DNA from: Acinetobacter vivianii
GTDB lineage: Bacteria > Pseudomonadota > Gammaproteobacteria > Pseudomonadales > Moraxellaceae
Assembly: GCF_014635885.1 (NCBI RefSeq)
Contig: NZ_BMDR01000001.1
Location: forward strand, 682,001 to 746,000
Length of the DNA: 64,000 bases
Reading direction: 5' to 3'
Part shown: positions 1-8,508 of the stretch, one piece after another
Numbering within the stretch: position 1 is the first letter of the stretch
How the letters are laid out: each line of letters begins with the position of its first letter
Translations under genes and position numbers: made by a program
The notes under the pieces: model-generated
Database searches by the model: none
The model's input: the letters and a program-made list of their open reading frames with translations, nothing else
Told to the model about the DNA's origin: nothing

Positions 1-1809
1 ACCTTTGATATGAATATCTGCAATCGGCTCGCCACCTGCAATACGTTCATTTTCAACTGTCAGATCAGCACCCATTTGCTTGAGGATTTCGATCACGCCT
101 GTACGAGTTGGGTTAATACCGACCGCTTCCAATACCACATCGGCACCTTCAGTAATCGCAGCACCCACCATAAAGAATGCAGCAGATGAAATATCAGAAG
201 GCACCTGAATATCTGTACCGACTAACTTGCCACCACCGACAAGCGAGATTTTATTGCCTTCAGTTTTTACATCATAACCAAAGGCACGCAACATACGCTC
301 AGTATGATCACGCGTCGGTTCTGGTTCAGTCACCGACGTTTCACCTTCAGCCCATAAACCAGCCAATAAAATACCTGATTTCACCTGAGCAGACGCCATT
401 GGTAAATCGTATTGGATTCCTTTAAGCATCTGACTACCTGTAATACTCACAGGTGGTGTACCTTTCTCGCCTGTGGTCTGGATAAGTGCACCCATTTCGC
501 GAAGTGGCTTAGCAATACGTTCCATTGGACGTTTAGACAATGACGCGTCGCCAGTCATTACAGAGTCAAATTTTTGCGCAGACAGCATGCCTGATAACAA
601 GCGCATACTGGTGCCTGAGTTGCCCATATACAATGCGCTTGCAGGTGCTTTTAAGCCTTGCATGCCCACGCCATGAATGGTCACTTCACCATTCTTTGGT
701 CCTTCGATGCTCACGCCCATATCACGGAATGCCTGTAAAGTTGCAAGTGCATCTTCACCTTCCAAAAAGCCTGTCACATGAGTTGTGCCTTCTGCAATCG
801 CACCAAACATAATTGAGCGATGTGACACAGATTTGTCACCCGGTACGGTGAATTTACCTGTAAATGTTTTCTTTCCCGGTAAAATGCTAAATTGCTGTGT
901 CACCTTGTTTTTCTCCATCAAAGGTTTTTTGGCTAACATATGATTAAAATGTTGGCGTGCCGCTTGCGCGTGGCCCAATAGCCCCATCAACGCATGCGAA
1001 TCTTCCTGTTCAATCAATTTCTTTAAAACGGATAATTGCTGTTCGAAACCATCAACAGCATTCAAAATTGCGGTTTTGTTGGCAAAGAAAATATCATGCC
1101 ACATCTGTGGATCGCTGGCTGCAATTCGAGAGAAGTCTCTAAAACCACCCGCAGCATAGCGGAAAATATCTAGATTATCTTCACGATTTGCCAGTTGCTC
1201 AACCAGATTAAATGCCATCAAATGCGGTAAATGACTGGTATGTGCCAACACTTCATCATGTTTAGCAACATCCATGCAAATCACTTCTGCTTTTGCCGCA
1301 GACCAAAGCTGAATCAGCTTTTCAACCGCCCACTCCGCGCTGGTCGGCAGTGGCGTTAGAATCACTTTGTGATTGACGAATAGATCCACTTTACCCGCAT
1401 GCACCCCAGTATGTTCCGCACCTGCAATGGGGTGCCCCGGCACGAAACCAACAGGTAAATTTTCACCAAATACTGCTTTTGCCGCTTCAACCACATTACC
1501 TTTGGTACTACCTACATCGGTAATAATGGCATTTTCGGCAAGATAGGGTTTGATCTGTTCAAGCACTTTTTGTGTCGCACGAACGGGTAATGCTAAAACA
1601 ATTAAATCTGCATCCTGAACTGCTTCTTCAGGCGTTGCATAACCGTGTTGAATAAGACCGAGTGTCTTGGCATCTTCTAATGTTTTTTTTGAGCGTGTTG
1701 AAGCCACAATTTGAGATGCAAGTTGTTCTGCCACAATCACACGGGCAAGACTAGACCCAATCAGTCCAAGTCCGATAAATGCAACTTTTTTAAATAATGG
1801 TTGAGACAT
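1..1809 (-). CDS. tyrA-aroA: Bifunctional prephenate dehydrogenase / EPSP synthase (TyrA-AroA fusion), 3' end cut by window edge
   Basis: Open frame of 603 codons from ATG at 1809 with no stop before base 1, so the C-terminus lies outside the window. The N-terminal third is a TyrA prephenate dehydrogenase: Rossmann motif FIGLGLIGSSLARV near residues 9-22 and PGHPIAGAEHTG near 123-134. After a linker around residue 300 comes the start of 5-enolpyruvylshikimate-3-phosphate synthase, with GDKSVSHRSIMFGA and later GNSGTSMRLLSG. The protein therefore joins a shared shikimate step (AroA) to the tyrosine branch (TyrA) in one cytoplasmic polypeptide. Such fusions are known in Acinetobacter and relatives. 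pheA lies 75 bases upstream on the same strand, giving the order pheA then tyrA-aroA. Only the first part of the AroA domain can be seen here. Confidence 0.95.
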   Translation of the reverse strand, partial: MSQPLFKKVAFIGLGLIGSSLARVIVAEQLASQIVASTRSKKTLEDAKTLGLIQHGYATPEEAVQDADLIVLALPVRATQKVLEQIKPYLAENAIITDVGSTKGNVVEAAKAVFGENLPVGFVPGHPIAGAEHTGVHAGKVDLFVNHKVILTPLPTSAEWAVEKLIQLWSAAKAEVICMDVAKHDEVLAHTSHLPHLMAFNLVEQLANREDNLDIFRYAAGGFRDFSRIAASDPQMWHDIFFANKTAILNAVDGFEQQLSVLKKLIEQEDSHALMGLLGHAQAARQHFNHMLAKKPLMEKNKVTQQFSILPGKKTFTGKFTVPGDKSVSHRSIMFGAIAEGTTHVTGFLEGEDALATLQAFRDMGVSIEGPKNGEVTIHGVGMQGLKAPASALYMGNSGTSMRLLSGMLSAQKFDSVMTGDASLSKRPMERIAKPLREMGALIQTTGEKGTPPVSITGSQMLKGIQYDLPMASAQVKSGILLAGLWAEGETSVTEPEPTRDHTERMLRAFGYDVKTEGNKISLVGGGKLVGTDIQVPSDISSAAFFMVGAAITEGADVVLEAVGINPTRTGVIEILKQMGADLTVENERIAGGEPIADIHIKG

Positions 1810-1884
1810 AAAACATATTTGCCTAATGAGACGACATTGATATGGATAGATACCGAAGTCATCTATCCATTCGATAAAACGGGA

Positions 1885-2994
1885 TTATAAAACAGCGATT
1901 GGATAAGATCCGAGTACACGTAACTCTTTTACCATTGGACGAATTTCTTCCAATGCCGCCGCAACATTTTCCTGACCGATATGTCCTTCTAAATCGATAA
2001 AGAACACATAAGCCCATTTTTCAGGTAAAGCTGGACGTGTTTCAATGCTGGTCAAGCTGATTTGATGCTTGGCAAACGGTGCAAGAATTTCCAATAAAGC
2101 ACCAGCACGATCATGTGCAGAGATTAATAACGAGGTCTTGTCATTACCGCTTTGAGGAATCTTCTCACGCCCAATCACAAGGAAACGTGTGGTATTTTCT
2201 GGGTTATCTTCAATATTGCTATGTAAAATCTCAAGATTGTACATGCTTGCCGCAATATCAGATGCAATCGCAGCAGAATGCCATTCGTTACGAATACGGC
2301 GAGCCGCTTCTGCATTTGAGTTCAATGCAACACGCTCAACGCCTGGATAATGTGCATCTAGCCATTTACGGCATTGCGCCAAGGTTTGCTGATGCGCATA
2401 AATCTGCTTGATGCTGTCTTTACGGGTATTTTCTGAGACAAGGAATTGGTGATGGATACGAAGCTCAACCTCACCAATCACATTCACTGTCGATGCTTTA
2501 AAGCAATCCAGCGTATGATTCACAATCCCTTCAGATGAGTTCTCTACAGGAACAACACCATAATGTGCGCTGCCCGCTTCAACTTCACGGAAAACTTCAT
2601 CAATGGTTGGTAATGGACGCACAACCGCATCTTTACCAAAATGCTTTAACACAGCAGAGTGCGTATATGTCCCTTCTGGTCCTAAGAATGCAATGCTTTG
2701 TGGAGCTTCAAGCGCCAGACATGCCGACATGATTTCACGGAATAAGCGTGCCATGGTTGCATCAGACAAAGGCCCTTGATTACGCTCCATAACTTTACGG
2801 AGCACTTGCGCCTCACGTTCAGGGCGATAAAACAATGGATTTTCTTCGGATGCAAATTTCGCTTTAGCTACCGCTTCTGCCAGTGTCGCACGGCGGTTGA
2901 GTAACTCTTGGATTTGTTGATCAACACTATCAATATCGTTACGAATTTGTTCTAAATTAAGTGAATTCGATGTGTTTTGTCCATCGTTTACCAT
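1885..2994 (-). CDS. pheA: Bifunctional chorismate mutase / prephenate dehydratase (P-protein)
   Basis: A 369-residue protein carrying out the two steps from chorismate to phenylpyruvate for phenylalanine synthesis. An AroQ-type chorismate mutase helix bundle covers about residues 14-97. The prephenate dehydratase domain follows (FLGPEGTYTHSA near 103-114, catalytic-loop TTRF at 268-271). A C-terminal ACT domain (about 286-360, with ETRP at 318-321 in the place of the usual ESRP) should bind phenylalanine for feedback control. I chose ATG 2994 because GAGG lies about nine bases upstream; an in-frame ATG at 3018 has no ribosome binding site. tyrA-aroA follows on the same strand, so the two probably form a phenylalanine/tyrosine operon. 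Confidence 0.95.
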   Translation of the reverse strand: MVNDGQNTSNSLNLEQIRNDIDSVDQQIQELLNRRATLAEAVAKAKFASEENPLFYRPEREAQVLRKVMERNQGPLSDATMARLFREIMSACLALEAPQSIAFLGPEGTYTHSAVLKHFGKDAVVRPLPTIDEVFREVEAGSAHYGVVPVENSSEGIVNHTLDCFKASTVNVIGEVELRIHHQFLVSENTRKDSIKQIYAHQQTLAQCRKWLDAHYPGVERVALNSNAEAARRIRNEWHSAAIASDIAASMYNLEILHSNIEDNPENTTRFLVIGREKIPQSGNDKTSLLISAHDRAGALLEILAPFAKHQISLTSIETRPALPEKWAYVFFIDLEGHIGQENVAAALEEIRPMVKELRVLGSYPIAVL

Positions 2995-3132
2995 TGAATG
3001 CAGCCTCAGCAAAATCATCTATAAGAATGGATTACAATCTATCTATGAATCGATTATCCGAGCTAGAGTATAACAATACTTTTATGCATTAAACACGCTG
3101 AGTTTTAACTCTTTTTCCCATTAAACTTTATT

Positions 3133-3151
3133 GATAATGATTTTCATTATA
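3133..3151 (+). promoter_or_regulatory. Fur box upstream of the IroE-like esterase
   Basis: GATAATGATTTTCATTATA matches the 19-base Fur consensus GATAATGATAATCATTATC at nearly every position. It sits about 40 bases before the esterase start, where bound Fe-Fur would block a promoter, so iron starvation should induce the gene. Confidence 0.85.
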
Positions 3152-3189
3152 TATTTCTTGTCAAAATTTTGACGAGTGTAAATAAAGTG

Positions 3190-4131
3190 ATGTTGAAACG
3201 TCTTGGTATTTTAACTTTTTCTCTTATGATCGCGACCCAATCCGTGATTGCGCAGCCTTCTACAGTAAGTTCCAGTTCAACACATGAAGTGCAAGCAAAT
3301 ACCCAGACCAGACAAAGTTTTATCCTGAAATCGAAATATACTGCTCAGGACTACCTGATTCAGATTTCTATTCCTGATCGTGCAGCACCTGTAGAAGGCT
3401 TTCCTGTGCTGTATGTTCTAGATGGCAATGCTGCTTTTGAAAGTGCTGCTAATATTGCGAAATCAGTTGGTGCAGGTGCAAATCGTTTGGGGCTTAGCCC
3501 TGTGGTGATTGTTGCAGTGGGCTATCCTGACCAGAACACCTTTGATGTGCAAAAACGTGCTTTAGACTATACCCCTAAAACGTCTGCTGAGTTTCAAGCG
3601 CAGGCAAAATATCAATATGGTGGTGCAGACCAGTTCATCCAGTTTTTGGATAAAGAACTGAAACCAGCAATCAACTCACGAATTAAAGTCAATGCACAAC
3701 AACAAAGTTTATTCGGGCACTCCTTTGGCGGCTTGTTTGCATTACATACCTTCTTTTCCAAGCCACAAACATTTCAGCGCTATATTGCAGCAAGCCCTTC
3801 ACTCTGGTTTGACAACTACGCCTTATTAAATAGACAGGCTGAATGGTTAAAGAATCAAGCCAACACAACTCAAAACGTGATGCTCATGACCACAGTGGGT
3901 ACACAAGAATTAGGCAAAGGCCCTGCGGCAGATCCAGATGCTTTAAAAAAGCAAAATGATTTTTATCAAAATTTTAAAGACCAACACTCAAAACAATTTT
4001 CTTTTTGGCATTTTCAGCATCCCGCTGAACAACACCTGACTAATATGTATGCCAGCTTACCTAAAGCCATTCTACTTGCAGGATGTCAAACTGAACGTTG
4101 TGCGGCCTTATTTGATGAACCAAAGCCTTAA
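3190..4131 (+). CDS. Periplasmic siderophore-esterase-like alpha/beta hydrolase (IroE/Fes family)
   Basis: A 313-residue exported alpha/beta hydrolase of the esterase D/enterochelin esterase fold. The N-terminus MLKRLGILTFSLMIATQSVIA is a signal peptide. The family signature FPVLYVLDGNAAF lies near residues 71-83, the nucleophile elbow is GHSFGG (Ser about 178) and a C-terminal His in AEQHLTN (about 282) completes a likely triad. The same arrangement occurs in IroE, a periplasmic hydrolase of catecholate siderophore esters. A strong Fur box just upstream supports an iron role. The frame is open back to a TTG at 3169, but the ATG at 3190 gives the cleanest signal peptide; neither has a strong ribosome binding site. 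The substrate is unknown, and the fold also covers S-formylglutathione hydrolases and other esterases. Confidence 0.8.
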   Translation: MLKRLGILTFSLMIATQSVIAQPSTVSSSSTHEVQANTQTRQSFILKSKYTAQDYLIQISIPDRAAPVEGFPVLYVLDGNAAFESAANIAKSVGAGANRLGLSPVVIVAVGYPDQNTFDVQKRALDYTPKTSAEFQAQAKYQYGGADQFIQFLDKELKPAINSRIKVNAQQQSLFGHSFGGLFALHTFFSKPQTFQRYIAASPSLWFDNYALLNRQAEWLKNQANTTQNVMLMTTVGTQELGKGPAADPDALKKQNDFYQNFKDQHSKQFSFWHFQHPAEQHLTNMYASLPKAILLAGCQTERCAALFDEPKP

Positions 4132-4151
4132 TCTCCTCCTACATGAAACAA

Positions 4152-4177
4152 AATAGCCTGCTATTGGGCAGGCTATT
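4152..4177. terminator. Bidirectional rho-independent terminator
   Basis: Perfect 10-base stem AATAGCCTGC / GCAGGCTATT around a 6-base loop, between the convergent esterase and acyl-CoA dehydrogenase genes. A TTTTG tract follows on the minus strand and CTTTG on the plus strand. Confidence 0.8.
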
Positions 4178-4193
4178 CTTTGAAGCGTATGAA

Positions 4194-5339
4194 TTAAGCT
4201 TTACCAATAATTCCACGCGCCACGATTTCTTTCATAATTTCGTTCGTTCCACCATAAATACGTTGGATACGCGCATCAACGAAGAAACGTGAAATTGGGT
4301 ATTCAGTCATATAACCATAACCACCAAATAACTGAAGCAAGTTATCTGCAACTTTCATTTGCATATCAGTACTGAAGCTCTTCAAGGCTGCAGCAGTTTC
4401 TACGTCCAGTTTACCTTCGTTATATAGCTCAACGTTTTGGTTATAGAAAGCAGCAGTTGCCAACTCATCAATCTTCGCTTGTGCCAAGACGAAACGAGTA
4501 TTCTGGAATTGTGAAATTGCCTGACCAAATGCCTGACGCTCTTTGACATAAGCCGTTGCTAAATCAATTGCTCCACGAATTGCACCTAAAGCTGTTGCAG
4601 CAATCGCAGTACGTTCACGTGGCAACTCCTGCATCAAGTAAGCAAAACCTTGCCCTGCTTGACCTAGCAATTGATCTTTCGGCACTTTGACATTATCAAA
4701 GAATAGCTCTGAAGTATCTTGTGAATGTAATCCGATTTTGTCGAGGTTGGTGCCCTTTTTAAAGCCATCCAAATGCGTATCGACTAACATCAATGACACA
4801 CCTTTAGCACGCGCTTGTGGATCAGTTTTCACTGCAAGCACAACCAGATCAGCATGCTGACCATTTGAAATAAAGGTTTTCGAACCATTTAATACATAGT
4901 GGTCATCTTGCAAAATTGCACTGGTACGCATTGCCTGTAAGTCTGAGCCTGCACCTGGTTCAGTCATACCAATCGCACCGACGACTTCACCCGACACCAT
5001 TTTAGGTAACCAGTACTGTTTTTGTTCTTCTGTTGCAATGTGCTGAATATATGGTGCAGCGATTTCAGAATGACATGAAATTGCAGTTGATAATGCACAG
5101 TAACCTGCACGAGCAGATTCTTCCACTAACATGAGTGAATAATGTGTTGGCACACCATAACCACCGTATTCTTCTGGTACATCCACACACAAGAATCCAT
5201 TTTCACCCAATGCAGACCACACTGAACGCGGCATAATGCCTTCACGCTCCCATTGATCATAGTGCGGTGCAATCTGCTCGCTCATAAAGCGTTTAAAATT
5301 ATCACGGAAGAGTTCCAAATCTGCATCATAAGCTAACAT
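4194..5339 (-). CDS. Acyl-CoA dehydrogenase
   Basis: A 381-residue flavoprotein of normal family length with N-terminal helical domain, beta domain (GAIGMTEPGAGSDL near 136-149, where FAD and substrate meet) and C-terminal helical domain (QLFGGYGYMTEYPISRFFVDARI near the end). It removes two hydrogens from an acyl-CoA and passes electrons to ETF. The C-terminal segment reads IYGGTNEIMKEI, with Gly at the position where medium-chain enzymes have their catalytic Glu. Together with MQELPRER this resembles long-chain or isovaleryl-CoA dehydrogenases, whose catalytic base lies elsewhere. ATG at 5339 is preceded by AAAGGAAA. It stands alone between a terminator and a 200-base upstream gap, so the chain-length preference cannot be told from context. 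Confidence 0.9.
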   Translation of the reverse strand: MLAYDADLELFRDNFKRFMSEQIAPHYDQWEREGIMPRSVWSALGENGFLCVDVPEEYGGYGVPTHYSLMLVEESARAGYCALSTAISCHSEIAAPYIQHIATEEQKQYWLPKMVSGEVVGAIGMTEPGAGSDLQAMRTSAILQDDHYVLNGSKTFISNGQHADLVVLAVKTDPQARAKGVSLMLVDTHLDGFKKGTNLDKIGLHSQDTSELFFDNVKVPKDQLLGQAGQGFAYLMQELPRERTAIAATALGAIRGAIDLATAYVKERQAFGQAISQFQNTRFVLAQAKIDELATAAFYNQNVELYNEGKLDVETAAALKSFSTDMQMKVADNLLQLFGGYGYMTEYPISRFFVDARIQRIYGGTNEIMKEIVARGIIGKA

Positions 5340-5586
5340 CTTTATTTCCTTTCGCTTTCTTTGTTCTTAAAAATTTGTACGAAGTCATGCTAATAACTTT
5401 TAGATCAGATGTCATGTCCCGTTTACATCAAATCACTAGACTGATTGGGTCAATAATTTTGTTTGCACGATGACTTCCCAAACCACAACTGTTTATTGAT
5501 TAAACAGCCTATTACTTTTTTTATGCTACAAGTCTCTATTTTATGTCATATTGATTTCATTCTTAGTGACAACCTCAAATACGACC

Positions 5587-6582
5587 ATGAACACAAAACG
5601 AAATATCTATAAAACTGCAGAACATCCATTTGCTCAATATGTTCGTATTTTAGGGAAAGGCAAAACAGGTTCACGTTCACTCAGTTACGAAGAGGCTTAT
5701 CAAGCCTTTAGCATGATCTTGAAAGATGAAGTACTGGATGTGCAGCTTGGCGCATTTTTAATGCTACTCCGCGTTAAAGAAGAATCTGTCGATGAACTGG
5801 CAGGTTTTGTCCAAGCTACGCGTGACCAGCTTAACTTTCAGCCGCTGGAGGTGGATCTAGACTGGTCTTCTTATGCAGGTAAACGTAAACACTATCCGTG
5901 GTTTTTATTGGCTGCACTGACTTTAGCACATCATGGTTACAAGATTGTGATGCACGGTGCGTCTGGTCACACGATTAACCGTGTTTATACTGAACAGGTT
6001 TTGCAATACTTAGGCTATTCTATTTGTCAGAATGAACAGGATGCCCGTGAGCAACTTCAACAGCACAACTTTTCCTACCTTCCACTAGAAGCAATTTCAC
6101 CGATTTTAAGCGAACTTATTTCACTGCGAAATGTGATGGGATTACGCTCTCCGATTCACACTCTGGCGCGACTGATTAATCCATTTAATGCCAAAGCCAC
6201 CTTACAAGCTATTTTTCATCCTGCTTATCGAACGTCACACCAGCAAACTGCTTTCCGTTTGGGATATCAAAATAGTGCGGTGATTAAGGGTGAAGGCGGC
6301 GAGTTTGAACGTAATCCTGATGCCAAAACTTTAATCTGTGGGATTAAAAATGGTGAGTTATACGAACATGAGTTGCCAAAACTCACTCCTGACCGTAGCC
6401 CGATTGAAGAAGAGCTTGATCTTGCAGTATTTAAAGAAGTTTGGCTCGGTGAGCAAAAGCATGAATATGGCGAAATGGCAGTGATCGAAACGATGGGAAT
6501 CGCTTTATATATCATGGGTGTGGTTAGTAGCTATGATGATGCAATGACAAAAGCAAAAGAGCTTTGGGAAAGTCGTTTCTGA
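5587..6582 (+). CDS. ybiB: YbiB-like glycosyl transferase family 3 / TrpD2 protein
   Basis: About 331 residues from ATG 5587, resembling anthranilate phosphoribosyltransferase in fold: N-terminal helical segment (SLSYEEAYQAFSMILKDEV...QLGAFLMLLRVKEES), then KIVMHGASGHTINRVYTEQVLQYLGY and ISLRNVMGLRSPIHTLARLINPF, which echo TrpD motifs. No other trp gene is nearby. E. coli YbiB (TrpD2) is a nucleic-acid-binding member of this family linked to the LexA regulon, and that is the likelier role here than tryptophan synthesis. The frame is open to a TTG at 5551 and a GTG at 5566. I prefer the ATG because it begins just before the conserved domain, although no good ribosome binding site marks any of them. 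Confidence 0.8.
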   Translation: MNTKRNIYKTAEHPFAQYVRILGKGKTGSRSLSYEEAYQAFSMILKDEVLDVQLGAFLMLLRVKEESVDELAGFVQATRDQLNFQPLEVDLDWSSYAGKRKHYPWFLLAALTLAHHGYKIVMHGASGHTINRVYTEQVLQYLGYSICQNEQDAREQLQQHNFSYLPLEAISPILSELISLRNVMGLRSPIHTLARLINPFNAKATLQAIFHPAYRTSHQQTAFRLGYQNSAVIKGEGGEFERNPDAKTLICGIKNGELYEHELPKLTPDRSPIEEELDLAVFKEVWLGEQKHEYGEMAVIETMGIALYIMGVVSSYDDAMTKAKELWESRF

Positions 6583-6594
6583 TCTAGAATTAAT

Positions 6595-6623
6595 GACCAA
6601 GGTTATATTGCATAATCTTGGTC
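6595..6623. terminator. Bidirectional terminator between convergent genes
   Basis: 12-base stem GACCAAGGTTAT / ATAATCTTGGTC (one G-T wobble) with loop ATTGC, between ybiB and the small secreted-protein gene. The T tract is weak on both sides. Confidence 0.6.
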
Positions 6624-7031
6624 TTAATCTTCAACATAATAAAAATCTGGCCAAAATGGATACTCCTGACCTGAAGAGTGAATATTTCTCAAGATGAGTT
6701 GATCGCCAATTTTAAATGTGATTTTGTTTGAATCGTAGGCACCAGCTAGATAAGCATCTCGCTGCTGACCAATCAGCTTATTACAATATGAGTAATGGGC
6801 TTTACTCTTTTGAGAGCTTCGCATTGTTTGGGCATCCAGAACTTTAATCCCAATCAGCAATATGGGATAACCATCATTCTTTAAGGGTGTATACTCTGTT
6901 TGAGGCAAAGCATATTTTTGGCTGGCGACAACTTTCACTTTGAGTAAACATTCGATCGACTGTTTTGCAAATGTAATTCCACTAAACATGGTCAAACATA
7001 ATAGCGTGCAAACAGATTTCTGAAGTTTCAT
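6624..7031 (-). CDS. Small secreted protein of unknown function
   Basis: A 135-residue protein that I do not recognise. MKLQKSVCTLLCLTMFSGITFA is a clear signal peptide, so the mature chain of about 113 residues (starting KQSIECLLKVKVV) should be periplasmic. Two cysteines remain after cleavage (SIEC and SYCNK), which could form a disulfide. The C-terminus is aromatic and acidic (YPFWPDFYYVED). No lipobox is present. The gene is alone on the minus strand between two hairpin terminators. Confidence 0.7.
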   Translation of the reverse strand: MKLQKSVCTLLCLTMFSGITFAKQSIECLLKVKVVASQKYALPQTEYTPLKNDGYPILLIGIKVLDAQTMRSSQKSKAHYSYCNKLIGQQRDAYLAGAYDSNKITFKIGDQLILRNIHSSGQEYPFWPDFYYVED

Positions 7032-7062
7032 AAAATTTATGATGACATTTTTAATGAAAATA

Positions 7063-7092
7063 AAAAAAGCCCAGTGATCACTGAGCTTTTTT
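7063..7092 (-). terminator. Terminator of the nadK-yeaC operon
   Basis: 13-base stem AAAAAAGCCCAGT / ACTGAGCTTTTTT with one C-A mismatch around GATC, just past the yeaC stop on the minus strand. T-rich on both strands, so it may act both ways. Confidence 0.85.
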
Positions 7093-7096
7093 AAAT

Positions 7097-7369
7097 TTAA
7101 ACAAACCGAATTGGCTTAAATTCAGGTTCATTTTTGTGATGATCATCATCACATTCCTCACCTTCTTCTTTAGTACCACGGTCGATATAACCACTGCGCT
7201 GTTCTTTTGGTAAATTTTCCATTTCCCATGCGTAAACTGCTTGCATACAGATTTCACGCTGCTCTTTGGTCAATACAACACCATTTGGCCATTTGCCAAT
7301 TTCAACAGCTGTACGAAGACGCTCAACAATTTCAGGATTTAAAATAGCGAGCATTTGTTCAATATTCAT
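7097..7369 (-). CDS. yeaC: DUF1315 family protein (YeaC-like)
   Basis: A 90-residue cytoplasmic protein matching the DUF1315/YeaC family: NIEQMLAILNPEIVERLRTAVEIGKWPNGVVLTKEQREICMQAVYAWE, then an acidic, His-rich tail (EEGEECDDDHH). Its biochemical role is unknown. It overlaps the end of the NAD kinase gene by four bases (ATGA arrangement), so the two are translationally coupled. Confidence 0.85.
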   Translation of the reverse strand: MNIEQMLAILNPEIVERLRTAVEIGKWPNGVVLTKEQREICMQAVYAWEMENLPKEQRSGYIDRGTKEEGEECDDDHHKNEPEFKPIRFV

Positions 7370-8274
7370 GAGTCATCCTGTTGAAAAGATTCAAAATCTT
7401 GATTCCACCCTAACTTGGTACGACATGCCATATAGAAGTCATAACCTGGTGGATGTAATAAGCTTAGTTTAAACGGATGTTTGCGGATATGCACCGTGTC
7501 GCCGACATTTAATGCAACACTATGTTGTCCGTCAGCACTAACCATAGGCAAAACACGATTTTCACGAATGGTAATCTTGATTTCGCTTTGCCCACCCACC
7601 ACGATAGGACGTGATGACAAGGTATGCGGATGCATCGGAACCAGTGCAATCGCATCCATACTTGGATGCAAGATCGGCCCGCCGCCTGACAGCGCATAAG
7701 CAGTTGAACCCGTTGGTGTAGAAACAATCAAACCGTCACTATGCTGACGATAGACATATTGCCCATCAATATTCAGTTCAAAATCGATCATATGCACCGA
7801 TTTTCCTGAGTGCAACACCACATCGTTCAATGCAATCGCATCATAAATGGTTTCACCATTGGTACGGACTTCCATTTCCAGTAAGAAACGGCGATCTAAC
7901 TGAAACTGACCTTGTAATACCTGATCCAGCTTAAAAATAGCTTCAGCTGGCTTGATGTCAGTTAAAAAGCCGAGTCGACCACGGTTAATACCGAGCACTG
8001 GCGTATTATGTCTAACCAAAGCTCGCGCTGCGTGTAATAGTGAACCATCACCGCCCACCACAATCACTAAATCTACGACTTCACCCAGCAAGTTACGGCT
8101 CACGGTCTGCCCATGACTATAGGGGACAAGTTTCGCTGTTTCCTGATCAAAAACGGGGTTTAAACCTAAATTGATCAAATGATCATGAATTAAACATAAC
8201 GTTTCTACTACAGAATACTTGTCTGGTCGTCCAATGAGACCAATATTTCGAAAAGATTTATGTGAAATTTGCAC
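7366..8274 (-). CDS. nadK: NAD kinase
   Basis: A 302-residue kinase that phosphorylates NAD to NADP. It has the GGDG catalytic motif (VVGGDGSLLHAAR, about 72-84), NRGRLGFLTD near 97-106 and the SGGGPI / DGLIVSTPTGSTAYALSGGGP segment typical of the family. I chose GTG at 8274, preceded by GGAG, which gives a length usual for the family. The frame runs open to ATG 8325 but those 17 extra residues are not family-like. yeaC follows with a four-base overlap. PBP1b is divergent upstream. Confidence 0.93.
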   Translation of the reverse strand: MQISHKSFRNIGLIGRPDKYSVVETLCLIHDHLINLGLNPVFDQETAKLVPYSHGQTVSRNLLGEVVDLVIVVGGDGSLLHAARALVRHNTPVLGINRGRLGFLTDIKPAEAIFKLDQVLQGQFQLDRRFLLEMEVRTNGETIYDAIALNDVVLHSGKSVHMIDFELNIDGQYVYRQHSDGLIVSTPTGSTAYALSGGGPILHPSMDAIALVPMHPHTLSSRPIVVGGQSEIKITIRENRVLPMVSADGQHSVALNVGDTVHIRKHPFKLSLLHPPGYDFYMACRTKLGWNQDFESFQQDDS

Positions 8275-8508
8275 GAATAATTCAGCTCCGTCGCGATTAC
8301 TGACTATCATATCATTAACAACCAATGTTGCGTTGATGATTGATTAAAAAGTATAAAAATGTCTATCCGTTGTTTTTTTATACCTTTAATGTCAACACAT
8401 TCTTAATCTTTTTATTGCATGTTGCTATTTATTCACAGTTTTATGATTGCAAAATGACAATAAGCTATCGCATCATTACCGTCATTGTTTTGGTTTTAAC
8501 GCAAATCT

